Both the position numbers and the translations under genes were made by a program. Positions 43,440 to 54,466 of a stretch of 64,000 nt of DNA are shown piece after piece. The notes below the pieces were generated by a model. That model was given only the letters and a program-made list of their open reading frames with translations, did not search any database and was not told the origin of the DNA. The stretch comes from Notamacropus eugenii (Eukaryota > Chordata > Mammalia > Diprotodontia > Macropodidae). The stretch's first letter is position 1. Each line of letters opens with the position of its first letter. The stretch lies in the NCBI RefSeq assembly GCF_028372415.1, contig NC_092875.1:351746225-351810224 (forward strand), read 5' to 3'.

Positions 43440-43668
43440 CACACGTGCAGCAACCCATGGGACTCATGTAGCCCACAAAGGCCACAAATGCTATACTAGC
43501 CCTGAGTGTGGCCAAAACCAGATAAAAAATGTAATTGAGAAATATTTAACAAAATAAATGAAAACATAATAAAACATAGATATTATTACAACTAAGTCAA
43601 TATGGGGACTGCAGGGATCCTTAGGCATGGATTAACAGTCCTTGTTTCTTTTGAGTTTGATACCTTCG
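43440..43668 (+). mobile_element. hAT-type MITE
   Basis: 'taattgagaaatatttaaca', 'aaataaatgaaaacataata', 'agtcaatatggggactgcag' and the terminal 'tgagtttgatacctt' match the copy at 54467-54684 in order. The left terminus is unclear. Confidence 0.6.
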
Positions 43669-43794
43669 TAGAAGAGGATTCATCAAAAACAGGGTTATTG
43701 ATCCTTGAATGGCAGAGATGAGAAAGGGACATCAGAGCGGGTCAACTTCAGAAAAGTTTAGTTGCCATTGGAGGAAGGTTACATACAATCTTGG

Positions 43795-43950
43795 ATTTAG
43801 AGACCAATTCTCTCATTTTTTAATTGAGAAAAGTAAGACCAAGAGTTCAGTGACTTGCCCAAAATCACACAGGTAATAAGTGAAAGAATGAAGATTCAAA
43901 TCCTAGCCTTCTGACTCTCCTGAATCTCCACCCAGCCCTCTTTCCAGGGC
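43795..43950 (-). mobile_element. MIR-type SINE
   Basis: 'ggatttagagaccaattctc', 'gacttgcccaaaatcacaca', 'gattcaaatcctagccttct'. Reverse complement of MIR core and tRNA-related head. Confidence 0.7.
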
Positions 43951-44139
43951 CACTCACCCATCCAGCAGATATCCTGCACACCAGCTTCTGAGAGCTTGCA
44001 CATGTTGCCATCGGGAGCAGGGCCCAAGAAGTACCAATGACAAAAATTACTAGGAGCTTTTACTAGGAGTCATCAGCGACATGAGCCATCTATGAAAGGT
44101 CTTGCCAACAGGAACTGCTGTCAGTAGTTGTTAACTCAC

Positions 44140-44282
44140 AGCAGCTCTTGGCAATGGGTGATGTTCTTTGGAGGAAGAGGGTATACAACGATTCCATCAG
44201 ATCCAGAAGGTCTCCTTGCCTCGAAGTCTAGGCCATCCCCTCCTATGACAGTGTGATTATCCTGTGAATTAAAGGGATCCAC
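44140..44282 (-). other. Unrecognised open, exon-like segment
   Basis: On the minus strand 143 bases stay open for 47 codons. They lie between a CAG acceptor-like site (44283-44285; weak pyrimidine tract) and a CT|GTGAGT donor-like site (44134-44139). The predicted residues include 'VIGGDGLDFEARRPSGSDGI' and an N-glycosylation sequon (NIT). GC and CpG content exceed the surroundings. A second donor-like GTGAGT lies at about 43950-43957 after another short open stretch. I do not recognise the protein. It could be an exon, a dead gene or part of an unrecognised element. No start codon or partner exons are identified. Confidence 0.2.
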
Positions 44283-44604
44283 CTGCAATATTTAACATGT
44301 GACGTCTTGCCTTATCTTTGGCTATGGTGAAACTCCAGCAGGAGAACAAAACAGAAATTGGGCTAGCATACTGGCTTTATCACAGATGACCATCTCCTGA
44401 TACCCTACATATAACAATGTACTGCTTATTCATGTCTGGTTCTGCACCCTTCCTAACCTTTGTCCTGATTCTATTCTGCCTTGGTGTGTCACAATGAGAA
44501 AGGCCTTCTGATTCAGTAACCAAGAACTCAACATTTCTTCCAAGTTTTTTGCCTCCTCAAAGTGTGTTAAATGCCCCAAATCCCATGGTGGGGAGAGAGT
44601 AACC

Positions 44605-44850
44605 CTTATTATATAGTCCCTTAAGGATTTCCAAAACACTTGTGGATATTATCTCATTTTATCCTTATAACAACCATGGGAGAGAGGTGATGTTATCCCC
44701 ATTTTACAGATAAGGAAACCAAGACAGATAAAGTTTAAGTGATTTATCAAAAGTCACAAGTCTTATAAATAAGGTTAGATTTGAACTCTGTCTTTCTGAC
44801 TGAAAATCTAGAAATCTATTCACCGTGCTGCCACCTAGGGAGGCATATAT
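44605..44850 (-). mobile_element. THER-1/MON1-type CORE-SINE
   Basis: 'cattttacagataaggaaac', 'agatttgaactctgtctttc' and a head ending 'gtgctgccacctagg' in reverse-complement order. Full length. Confidence 0.88.
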
Positions 44851-44854
44851 GTGG

Positions 44855-45525
44855 GAAGGAGCAGACAAGGAAAGAAATAACTGTGCCATTCAGTAGCATG
44901 AAAAATAACAAGTTGGAAGCCCAGAAACTGGGATACAATTAATTACAGGCTTGAGACAATGGCAGGGACCCTGCATGGTAATTTTCCTCCCAGATTCTCA
45001 ACTGTCACTTCTTTTCCAGCTCATACTTTTTCTATAAGATAAATGTGTGTAAATGTGCTTCAGTGTGTATGTGGGCAGAGGGAGGGGGTCTTTTCACTTC
45101 TAGTAAAAGCAAATCAAAGAATGAGCAAGTAAGACCATGCCAAGTTCCTTGCAAACAGAAACATAATATAACACACTCCATTCTAGCTCAAGTGCAGGTT
45201 CAAGATGAAGGTCCAGCAAGCTTGCTGTGACCTCGCCGGCAATTGAATTAATCCTATTAGGAAACACAAAATTGAGGCAAAACTAACATTAATGCCTCAG
45301 TCCTTCCCACACAAAATGCAGCTGGCATTAAAGAAAATAAAACCTCAAATCTTTCATTGGGCCAAAAAAAGTTCCATCCAAGTTGTTTCAGATCTTAGCC
45401 TCCAGAGGTCAGCATGAGATTGTTATATAGAAAAATAGACATAGGGTTTCTGCACTTTTGCTTTAGCATTTGAAAAATTGTTCACTCTCCAGAATAGTCT
45501 CTCTGTATTTTCAGTGGGCGTAATT
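44855..45525. other. Unassigned
   Basis: No gene or repeat recognised. Confidence 0.35.
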
Positions 45526-45527
45526 TA

Positions 45528-45725
45528 GATAGACAGATGGATGGACGGACAGGTGGAAAGGTAGATAGGTAGATAGATAGGTAGGTAGAGAGATAGATAG
45601 ATAGATGATAGATAAATAGATGATGGATAGATAGATGGATAGATAGGTAGATGGATGGATGGACAGATGGATGGATGGATGGATGGATATAGAGGTAGAG
45701 TTATAGATATATAGACAGATACAGT
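45528..45725. repeat. (GATA)/(GATG) tetranucleotide array
   Basis: About 200 bp of interrupted GATA, GATG and GGTA units. Minus-strand Ser/Ile/Leu/Tyr-rich frames are artefacts. Confidence 0.95.
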
Positions 45726-45729
45726 TAAA

Positions 45730-46015
45730 GGCAGTCACTATATGGGAATATAGTTAACATCAGGTGTTAGTAGGCTTCTGTTAAGAATCCAGTATTATGG
45801 TTTAAATCCATAGTGTTTAAATTACCTTAAAGTACATAAATATCCCTGATGTTAGTGTAAATGGTGGAATGCATCGTTTTCTTGAATTTTATTCTGATAT
45901 TTGACTTTGATTCTAGGGTTGTGAGTCATATAAACTTGAAGACTTTATTCCCTGAAAACAAAAATAAGCCTAAGTATGATGAATTTATCACTAAATAGTT
46001 TCTTTATCTAAAAGT
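45730..46015. other. Unassigned
   Basis: Nothing recognised. Confidence 0.3.
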
Positions 46016-46019
46016 GCAT

Positions 46020-46165
46020 ACTGTCATGAAAATTAATTAAATACAACAGTTATTCATTAATCACTTACCATGTGCAAGAACTGGATTAGGCCCTTGAGAG
46101 GTTATAAAAATGAATTTGATTTAATACTTACTCTCAAGTATCTTAAAATATAGTTTGGGACGGGT
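46020..46165 (-). mobile_element. L2/L3 3' tail
   Basis: 'gttattcattaatcacttac' and 'catgtgcaagaactggatta' form the complement of an L2-lineage terminus. Confidence 0.55.
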
Positions 46166-46199
46166 AGTTGGGGCAGGAAACAAAAATACATCAAAATAG

Positions 46200-46410
46200 T
46201 GCCAGGTGTCATAGTACAGTAGGAAACATTGGACTCTGGAGTCTGAGGACCTATGTTACAATTCCACCTCAGATGGTTTAATACATATATGACCTTGGAC
46301 AAGTACTTAACCCCCCTAGTCCTCAATTTCCTCCTTTGCAAAAATGAGAAAGACTAGAGGGCCTTTGATGTCCTTTCTAGTGCTAGCACTATGATTCTAT
46401 GGTTTATGTA
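46200..46410 (+). mobile_element. MIR-type SINE
   Basis: 'ggactctggagtctgaggac', 'cttggacaagtacttaaccc', 'tcaatttcctcctttgcaaa', ending 'tgctagcactatgattctat'. Near full length, plus strand. Confidence 0.78.
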
Positions 46411-46688
46411 ACAGAGAATATTCTACTTCCCATCAGAGAAGTAAAAAGGGCTATGAGAATTCTGAATCTGTCTTCTTGAATGTTCCATAAGCTAGAAGAA
46501 ATTCCACTAATCTTAAATTGACTGATATTCTCAGTAGTCCATTTATTTGTAAAAACACAAATCTTTAACATTGTTGTTTACAGAAAAAGAATAAAAATTG
46601 GTCAATAATCACAAACTGGGTACTGTTTTTCCCAAGACATTCGTAAATGTAACCTCACTCTAGTTTCTAAAATCCTGTAACTCCTTCT

Positions 46689-46828
46689 TCCTTGTCCCTT
46701 CCTTCCTTCCTTCCTTCCTTCCTTCCTTCCTTCCTTCCTTCCTTCCTCCCTTCCTTCCTTCCTTCCTTCCTTCTTTCCTTCCTTCCTTCCTCCCTTCCTT
46801 CTTTCTTTCTTTCCTTTCTTTTTTTTAT
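46689..46828. repeat. (CCTT)n microsatellite
   Basis: About 140 bp of CCTT/CTTT/CCCT units. The minus Lys-Glu-Gly-Arg and plus Phe-Leu-Pro-Ser frames are artefacts. Confidence 0.97.
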
Positions 46829-46834
46829 TCTTTC

Positions 46835-46928
46835 CTTTAAGTTAATTAAGCAAATATTTCGATATGTGCTAAATGCTATAGGAAATCCAAAGGTGAACAA
46901 AAATATTGGCCCTGCCTCTAAGGGGATG
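46835..46928 (-). mobile_element. L2/L3 3' tail
   Basis: 'gcaaatatttcgatatgtgc' and 'ggccctgcctctaaggggat'. The CCTT tract directly beside it may have seeded in the tail. Confidence 0.55.
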
Positions 46929-47019
46929 CGTAGTAATGTGTTTACCTGCATCTCAATGCTAAGGTGTAAGGACCTTATCTTGTCACATCACTTTTACTGG
47001 GATGTAAAAATAACTATTA

Positions 47020-47190
47020 TTGATACCTTGGAGGTCATTTTAGTCCAAACACATTATTTTGCTGGTGAGGGACTGAGGCCCAAAGTAATGAAGTGACTTG
47101 GTCAAGGTTACACAGAAAGTATGTATCAGAGGCAGAATTGGATCTCATTTCTTTAGATTCTAAGTCCAGAATTCTTTGTGACTCAACATA
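47020..47190 (-). mobile_element. MIR-type SINE
   Basis: 'gaggtcattttagtccaaac', 'aagtgacttggtcaaggtta', 'gaattggatctcatttcttt'. Reverse-complemented MIR. Confidence 0.72.
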
Positions 47191-47344
47191 GAGCTTCCCA
47201 AGAGTGCTGGACAAGATGGTAGTCTGGCAAAAGAGTACCACTGAGGCTACTATGAGAAATGGTGAATATAAACTACTGGCATACCCCATATTAAATCATT
47301 CTGAGTATTTTGCAAGTGTTAATCCATTTTATTAAGAGAACAGT

Positions 47345-47590
47345 CAATAAAGCTGAAAGGATGCTATATTTGGAGTCAGGACATACATATTTTCATCTCT
47401 GCTATAACACTATTCATCATCTGTGTAGCTTTAGACAAATCACTTTGCCTCCCTGAGACTCAGTTAACTTCACCTACAGAGTAAGAGTGATAATTCTTTC
47501 CCTATCTACTTCACAAGGTTGTTGTGAGCAAAGTGTTTTGAAAACCTTAAGACCCAATAAAAATGGGAAATCACTATCATGATTCTCATC
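47345..47590 (+). mobile_element. THER-1/MON1-type CORE-SINE
   Basis: 'ggatgctatatttggagtca', 'caaatcactttgcctccctg', 'ttcacaaggttgttgtgagc', 'ttttgaaaaccttaagaccc'. Plus strand. Confidence 0.82.
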
Positions 47591-47591
47591 A

Positions 47592-47690
47592 GTTCTGGCT
47601 CTGACAGTTACTTATATCCATGGGAATTTACTTAACCCTCTTGAGTCACAGCTTTCTCATTGGTAAAATGTGGAGAGAAATGGATTTTAG
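47592..47690 (+). mobile_element. MIR fragment
   Basis: 'ggctctgacagttacttata', 'atttacttaaccctcttgag', 'ctttctcattggtaaaatgt'. A short second SINE directly downstream of the previous one. Confidence 0.6.
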
Positions 47691-47694
47691 AAAT

Positions 47695-48830
47695 TGGATC
47701 ATTATATAAAAAGTTATTATCCCACAATTTCAAAACACTATAAGAAATACACTTTAGACATTAAATCAATATATGAATATGTTATTATTAGTTATTATGT
47801 TAGACTATAAACTTATAAAACTGCCCTAACCACATTCAGTTCCATACCCATTTATATAGTTTTTTGAGAATCTGCAGTAACCATTATATAGCAAGTTTGC
47901 CTCACATGGTGTTTTCTAGGATGGGCTATGCTTGCAATGCAATAAAACATTTGTTGCATTGAAAGGGATAAATCTAAAGTGCACAAAACAAAGGGTATTA
48001 GTTTAATAGCTCAAAAGAACCCAAGTTCAGTGGGATAATATAACTGTCACCTCCAAAAGGCAAGTATTGATGCATGAATAAGTAGGGATATTATGAGTCC
48101 CTGATTCATATTCAGCACATGACAAGTCTCCATGTTACTTTGCCAGTAATTTTAATTTAATAAGCACAAGTGTCAAGGGGCTACTTCAGATATGCTGCAG
48201 CTGCTCCCTCCTACGTCCTCCTCCCTTGGAAAGTTCATCTCACTGGCTGACTTTTCCCTTCTCTTCACCATAGACAGGAGCTATCTCTATTTGTGTTCAT
48301 GTTGGTGCATAATAAAAGACTCACTCTGATGTCTTTAAGCCAAGTCACCACAGCTTTTGGAGCTCCTTCGACATTCTCATGTCTCCCTGTCTGTCCATAT
48401 CTGGGAATGACCTCAAAAAGAATTCCATGAAGGGGGGAAAGGTGAGGGGCAGTGGGAAATGAAAGCATTGAAAAAAAGCAATGACTTCAATTGCTACAGT
48501 TTTCCTGGACGGCAGCTTAAAAGAAAAAGTCCCAAATTTTCCAAATTTATGTTTCTTTAAAGGGAGAGGAAAGGGGAGGTGGGATTGTAACTTAGTATAC
48601 CCTCAAGTTGGGCTGCTCTTGAAAATGAACCAAATCACAGATGAAGGAAACCACATAGTATTTATTTTTAAGGACTATTAAGATAAAAAATTGAAGAGGA
48701 AATAATTTCTGAAATAGTTTTACTAATGACTAATTAAAGGCTGAAAATTGTAATCTAGTAAGGGTGCTTAACATAGCAGCCCACACACTTAATATAATTA
48801 CTTTTTCTCACAGGTCAACAAAATTATTTA
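47695..48830. other. Unassigned
   Basis: 48170-48470 is GC-richer with AATAAA near 48310, slightly LTR-like but without ends or TATA, so not called. Nothing else is recognised. Confidence 0.3.
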
Positions 48831-48834
48831 GTCA

Positions 48835-48990
48835 ATCTGAAAATATTAGAGTTGAGAAGGAATCTATTCCAACTCCATCCTTTCATAGATGAGGAAACTG
48901 AGCCTCACATAAAGGTTAATGTGAGCTCCCTAAGGTCACACAATGGCAGAAGAGAGAATATCAACAACTGCGTCTTAGGCTCATCTCTAA
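48835..48990 (-). mobile_element. MIR-type SINE
   Basis: 'gagttgagaaggaatctatt', 'catagatgaggaaactgagc', 'ctaaggtcacacaatggcag'. Confidence 0.72.
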
Positions 48991-48994
48991 ATGG

Positions 48995-49350
48995 AGTAGC
49001 ATAACATTGTACTTTGCCTCTTTTACTGACCGAATGAAAAAAAGATAAGTTCTTTTAAGGGAAGAGCTATTTCTGTCTTGTATTTCTTATGTATTTGTTC
49101 GCAAAATCTAATAGAAAAGTGAAGTACTTATGTTCTTCAGTAAGTTACAGTGAAATAGAGTATAATAGCTTTTATGTGTTTAAAATAGTTTGTCCCTTTC
49201 AATCTTGAGTTAGACTTAACTTCTTTAAAATATAGGTCAACAAAATTTAACCAATAGGCATGTGTGATTACTGCTTTTCTTGGAAGGGGAGGTTGGTTTT
49301 CATTCAGGATATAATAGCAAAGTCTACCTTGCCACCTAATGTGAAACTAA
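48995..49350. other. Unassigned
   Basis: No recognisable feature. Confidence 0.3.
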
Positions 49351-49354
49351 GTTA

Positions 49355-49592
49355 TCATGCTATAATGGATAGAGTATTGCACTTAGAATCAGGAGAATCC
49401 AGGTTCAAATCCCATTTGTGACACTAGGAATGAGATCTGGGGCAAGTCACAATCTCTCCACACCTCAATTTCTTCATCTTTAAAATGGGAATAATAATTT
49501 CTTTACTTTACAAGTTTTTTGCAAAGCTCAAGTGCGATAACAGGTATAGAATTCTTTGTAGACTTTAAAAACGTGTTGTTGGTATTCATAAC
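49355..49592 (+). mobile_element. THER-1/MON1-type CORE-SINE
   Basis: 'taatggatagagtattgcac', 'gagaatccaggttcaaatcc', 'tttcttcatctttaaaatgg' and a 3' 'attctttgtagactttaaaa'. Near full length. Confidence 0.87.
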
Positions 49593-49599
49593 TGTTGTG

Positions 49600-49728
49600 G
49601 CCATCATGCCCCAATACACAGAAAGCTCTATGAGAGCAGATATTGTTTCATTCTTTGTATTTCTAAGGCTCATCACAGTGGTCAGCCTGTAGAAAGTACT
49701 TGATAGATGTTTGTTGATTAACAAACTA
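49600..49728 (+). mobile_element. L2-type 3' end
   Basis: 'aagctctatgagagcagata', 'gcctgtagaaagtacttgat', ending 'agatgtttgttgatt'. Plus strand. Confidence 0.65.
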
Positions 49729-49734
49729 AAAATG

Positions 49735-51595
49735 TTTTGATTATTATGACTACCAAAGAAAATTTTCAAATTAAATTTATCTATTCTAAACAAACAACAT
49801 ATTAAATATTTAAGAAGTCTCTGAAGAGAATATTACAGATCAAACACATCTAAGGAGGAAGAGAAAAATGTGTGATGCTTCCTGCTCTCATCAAAGCCTT
49901 ATGACTGTGTCAGTAAGAATTTTAAGGCTCTCCTAATTTCTACCTTGACACTTCTTTTCAGGTCAAAGCATGAAAATGTCTTGCAGAATCCCAGAACCCC
50001 AAAACTAAATGTGAAAGGCAATATTTAAAGAGTAGTGGGCTTGTATTAGAAGATTTATATTTGATTCTAGGATCTGATATTTATTAGATGAGATTTTATG
50101 CACAAATAAATCACAGTGCCAGTGGTCCTCCATTAATTCATCTGTAAATTGGGAAAAATAATACTTTTGTAAAAGACGTAAGGGCTTTGTTGTGGTAGCT
50201 GGAATTCTGGTAACCTTCTTTCAGACGTTTTAGTGCCTTTTGGGTGCTTATCTGATCAGAGTTCTTCAGGACAAGTTTGCATGACATGACGGAAATGAGA
50301 GAGAAGGAAGAAAGATCAAGAGATGAGAAGGCAAAGTGGAAAAGTTGCAAATGAAGTGACTAGCTTGAGCCTCAGTTTCCTTGTGAACAAAAATTGGGTG
50401 GGGGACTGTTCTCTAATAATTCCAAACTTGAAACATCCTTTGGTTCCTTTTTTCTGTGACCACACAGTGTCTATGCGACGAGGATTCAGGGAAGCTACTC
50501 ATGCATATTACACATAGTTCTTCATTTTATGTTCTTAAAGTCATGGTTCAGCTTTTTATTTCTTTACAGGTACAATGATCTGAAGTGCTTTGACTCTGCC
50601 TCATTAGTATTGCTTCCTGATTCTTCATCAATGTGAGTATTTTTAGTTTTCTCTATCTAAATTAAACTAAGATCAGTCTGCAGTTCAGTCTCCATCAGAG
50701 TGATGTTTCTAGTAGGGATGGTCCAGAAAAGGACAGGGCTGCAATTTAGTCAGTGGTAGATAGAATCCTAGAAGAACACTTTAAGAAAAGCATTGTTATT
50801 TCAAGTAACTGGTGCCTTAAGAGAAGAACATGAAATTAATTTTCCACCTATGAGATCATAGTAGCTTTAGCTCTATAAGTATTTTTTTTCCACTTCCTAC
50901 TGTGATGATAGGCTTGTTTCCATGGCTGCTGTGCTCTGGGTGGTAGTTTTTAAACTGAAAGATCTGTGAAACAATATATTTGACAGTGTACTATGGGTTC
51001 CCATATCAAACAAATCCATAAGTTGATCAATTCTTTCCTGAAGCGGCTAATTTACATCAAAATGACATAATTATGTTGTCTGTTATCTATGAAGAATAGA
51101 GCTTTACCTGGTGTTGCTGTGAAATATGCGGTCCAGTGAAGGTACTTATTAATGTCTTGGGAGTGCAATTGCCAAAAGCAGTATTTTCTATTATAACAAG
51201 ACATCAAGTATAATGCTTTCCATTTTGTGACTGAACCAACTGTCTCTTGAGTGCCCCCTGCTGTTAGGCTTTATTATGTGTTATAGGGAAATGATTAAGC
51301 ACTTCTTGGTCTCCACTGAAATATTTTATGTATCAAGGAACCTGTTTTCAATTGGGAAAAACTTTAACCTCTTCCTTCACCCCTGTGGCTATGATTTTGC
51401 AGATGCCACAGCACAAAGCAGTAACTAAGTGGAAATAGAGTATTCATGCATCCTTAAAACAAGAACACAGCATCAGACAGAGACAGAGACAGAGTTCAGG
51501 GGGCAGTTAAAACACACTCAACATCTACACTCTTAAAATTGCTATGCAGTATTAACAACAATAAGAAAAATTCAGATATTTCTGTTTTACTCCAT
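49735..51595. other. Repeat-poor unassigned DNA
   Basis: About 1.9 kb without recognised repeats or genes. Short frames (49503-49793 minus, 50138-50350 minus, 50323-50517 plus) have no motifs. Confidence 0.35.
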
Positions 51596-51601
51596 ATGAA
51601 T

Positions 51602-51900
51602 CAGTTGTTCTTAACCTGGATCAATAGTATTGATAGATTTCAGGGAGCACATGAAGTTAGATGAGGAAAAAAAAAAAAACATCTTTATTGCCACCAACTT
51701 CTGACTGAAATATAGTATCTTTTTATTTTTCAAATTATTTTTTCAATATTTGAAAAAAAATTGAATTCCAAATTCCTTCACATCAACAGCTCCCCTACCC
51801 TTTGAGAAAGCAAAAAATATATCATTAATTTAGGACTTTAAAAAATTATTCTGAGAAGGGGTCCATCGACTTCAACAGACTACCACTATGGGACAATGAT
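51602..51900 (+). mobile_element. hAT-type MITE with an L1-like piece inside
   Basis: Left terminus 'cagttgttcttaacctggat', 'acatctttattgccaccaac' and right portion 'attctgagaaggggtccatc' with 'cttcaacagactaccac' follow an old mammalian non-autonomous hAT element. The middle part 51720-51830 resembles a minus-strand L1 3' end. Confidence 0.6.
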
Positions 51901-51961
51901 AAAATGAAGTTGATAACTCATGATATAAATGAACAGAAATCTGTTAATTTCTCAGTGTTTG

Positions 51962-52012
51962 ACACAGTGCCTGGCATACATAAATATCTGCTTATTATTA
52001 TTAGAGTTTTTT
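51962..52012 (+). mobile_element. L2/MIR-type tail
   Basis: 'gacacagtgcctggcataca' then 'taaatatctgcttatt'. Tail only. Confidence 0.5.
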
Positions 52013-52199
52013 AGGGTTTTTAGTAGTTCTTGAAAAAATTATCTGATTCTGTTGTCAGAAAGCAACAATGAACCTTGAGGTGATGAACATAGTATCATCT
52101 TCCCCTAAGACATCTCTAGCTGTTTCCTATTAAACAAACAAACAAATAAATTCCTGAAGCTCTAGACTGTATTGGTATTTCACTTTAACTCATAATCAC

Positions 52200-52217
52200 G
52201 TGGTGGTGGTGGTGGTG
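52200..52217. repeat. (TGG)n short tract
   Basis: Six TGG units. The polyHis on the minus-strand frame comes from it. Confidence 0.8.
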
Positions 52218-52324
52218 ATAGGGTGTTTGAGGTCTTCCTCCACAACAGCAGCATGCACAAAACTGTGATTCATTACTTTTACTGAAACATGACAAGTACA
52301 CTAGGATCCTCCGAGGCAAAATAA

Positions 52325-52530
52325 TGTAGAGGAAAGAGCATTGAATTTCATGTCTGAGAATTGCCATTCATATCTTGACTCTACAACACAAAGCCGGTGA
52401 GACTTTGAACAAATCACTGAATGTCTCTGGGTCTCAGTTTCCTCCTCTGTAAACTTAGGGGGTTGGAGTAAACTACCTCAAAGATCCAATCCCTCTCTAG
52501 AATTAATGCCTTAGAATAATTGAACTAGGA
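52325..52530 (+). mobile_element. MIR-type SINE
   Basis: 'tagaggaaagagcattgaat', 'gaacaaatcactgaatgtct', 'gtctcagtttcctcctctgt', 'gatccaatccctctctagaa'. Near full length. Confidence 0.78.
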
Positions 52531-52539
52531 CTAAAGCTT

Positions 52540-53145
52540 GTCTAGTAATAATTCAATATTGGAAGCATAATCCATTTCAAAACAATCAGTTTATAAAATG
52601 TTAATTTCTTTCATCTCAGGTTAGATCTTGCTCTGAATGTTAAATATACAGATTTACATTCAATGGATAAAAAGTCAATAAGAAACAAACTAAAACAAAG
52701 CTCCAACAACAATAAAATTACCAATTTGTAGTGGAGAGAATAAGGAAGAAAATGGCTGAAGAAAAACCGGAGGTGAACCTATGGCCTCAAACTTGAGAAG
52801 CAATCAACAGAGACCCCCTTTAAAAAAATGCTCTAACCACTGTAACAGAGCATCACTTAGATGTGAACACATTTTCTCCAATGTTCATTTGATTACCAAG
52901 AGATAAGGACTTTTCAGCTTTGGTTATGTAATGACAGACACTGAAGTCAAATGAGTCCCAGAGGCAGGTAACAAGCCAAGCGGCAGATGAATCTTTTACT
53001 GCTTTTACAAAGTAAATCAAGCTCTAAAATTCAAGATGATGAGAAATTAACTGGACACAGGTGTATGAACTTAATTAAAAAGAAGGGAAATATAAAACTT
53101 TTCCCCAAAACTTGCATCCAAAATACTTCAAGCCCATTATTCACT
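52540..53145. other. Unassigned
   Basis: No feature is recognised. The 121-codon frame at 52987-53352 runs from here into a microsatellite and is not a gene. Confidence 0.35.
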
Positions 53146-53146
53146 G

Positions 53147-53285
53147 ATATATATATATATGTAATTACACATGAATATATGTGTATGTATGTATACATGT
53201 ATATATACATACATTATATATGGGATTGTGGTTTTGTGTATGTATATGTGTGTGAGTTCATACATACACACACACACAGATGTGT
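53147..53285. repeat. (TA)/(TG)/(CA) compound microsatellite
   Basis: Interrupted alternating purine-pyrimidine units. Confidence 0.9.
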
Positions 53286-53441
53286 CTCGTACATATATTG
53301 TATTAAGAGCAGGGACTATTTCCCTTCTGTATTTGGTTCTCTAGTACGGTAAATGGAATATAATGGGTGCTTAGTACATGCTAGTGTGTTTATGTGTGTA
53401 CATGATTTATAATTAATTGAATGAAAAAAATTATTAACCCA

Positions 53442-53712
53442 ATTATTGTTGCTGTTGTTTGACCTTTGTTCTTGAAGAGGACCATGACATCTGGAAGGCA
53501 ATGCCAGGTCTTGTAAGTGAATTGGATTTAAGTGAGGGAGGAATGTGCAAAGTCACTAGCCTCACTTTCTCCTCAGAAGCCATCCAGATCCAGGGGCAAG
53601 ATAGATCAGGACAGCTTCAGATGGCCCTGGATACTGTGGAAGACCTCACCCATTTTAAGCTAAGGGTTTTAATTTGTCTCAATCCGACCCAATTGGTGAT
53701 TAAGGGTAGGTG
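53442..53712 (-). mobile_element. LINE-tailed SINE-like repeat
   Basis: In plus wording: 'gttgtttgacctttgttctt', 'gaagaggaccatgacatctg', 'gaattggatttaagtgaggg' and 'agtcactagcctcactttct'. The same body as at 33985-34260 but with about 110 bp of the tail-proximal part absent. Oriented minus by its terminus. The 84-codon plus frame is its translation. Confidence 0.7.
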
Positions 53713-53734
53713 AGAAATGAGTCAGAAAATGGCC

Positions 53735-53838
53735 TGCATTATTCACACAGATATCCACTGAGCACCAACTATACTATGTGCTGGGTAGGATACAAACAGA
53801 GTATAAAACAAACTTGTCTTTGCCCTTAAAATGTTTGC
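53735..53838 (-). mobile_element. L2/L3 3' tail
   Basis: 'tatccactgagcaccaacta' and 'ttgtctttgcccttaaaatg', complement of an L2-lineage end. Confidence 0.6.
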
Positions 53839-53854
53839 AGTCTAGGAGGGGGAT

Positions 53855-53945
53855 ATGTGTGTATGAATATATACATGTATATGTATATATACATGCATAT
53901 ATACAGACATACACACACACACATGCATGCATATGTATGCATATA
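53855..53945. repeat. (TA)/(CA) compound microsatellite
   Basis: Includes acacacacacacatgcatgc and tatatacatg words. Confidence 0.9.
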
Positions 53946-53984
53946 TTCTGAAGTACACTTTGCTCCAGTTGCAGCAAGTAACAG

Positions 53985-54120
53985 ATGGAAGACACCTTAG
54001 AGATGGGGTCATTTTAATGATGTTGAAACAGCCCTTGAGGGGTAAAGTGACTTGCCCAGTAAATGACAGGTCTGAGATCTGACATACAAGTATCTGACTC
54101 TGTTCTCTTTCTATTGTGAT
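53985..54120 (-). mobile_element. MIR-type SINE
   Basis: 'gaagacaccttagagatggg', 'aaagtgacttgcccagtaaa', 'tgacaggtctgagatctgac'. Confidence 0.65.
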
Positions 54121-54289
54121 AAGTATTCTAGGAGTGGTACAAGTTAAGGGAGCCAGGAATCCAGCTGAAGGCATCTCAGAGCTGGGGGTTAGGAGCAAGA
54201 TTTCGATAACAAAAGATGGGACTGGGAGAAGCACATTCCATTCAGAAAGAACAGATGCATGTTAGCAGAACAGAGGGTAATTTTTTTTT

Positions 54290-54462
54290 GAATGCTAGAC
54301 TAGGAACTTGCATCTGAAAGAGAACTTAAGAAGGTGCATAAATGAACTCCTTCATTTTCCACATGAAAAATCTAAGCCCCAAAGGTTGAACACATATCTC
54401 AGAGCCAGTTAGTAGAAGATTCAACACTAGAATTCAGTCTTTCTTACTCCAAGACTTAACTC
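54290..54462 (-). mobile_element. MIR-type SINE
   Basis: 'gcatctgaaagagaacttaa', 'cttcattttccacatgaaaa' and 'cactagaattcagtctttct'. Decayed. Confidence 0.55.
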
Positions 54463-54466
54463 CACA

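Noticed and set aside
45528-45725. Possible CRISPR-like or satellite array
   Set aside because: Units are tetranucleotides without spacers; a plain microsatellite.
46667-47096. Frames of 94 and 134 codons on opposite strands
   Set aside because: They are translations of the (CCTT)n array plus flanking LINE and MIR tails.
48170-48470. Possible LTR with AATAAA
   Set aside because: Same lack of ends and promoter motif; GC rise alone is not enough.
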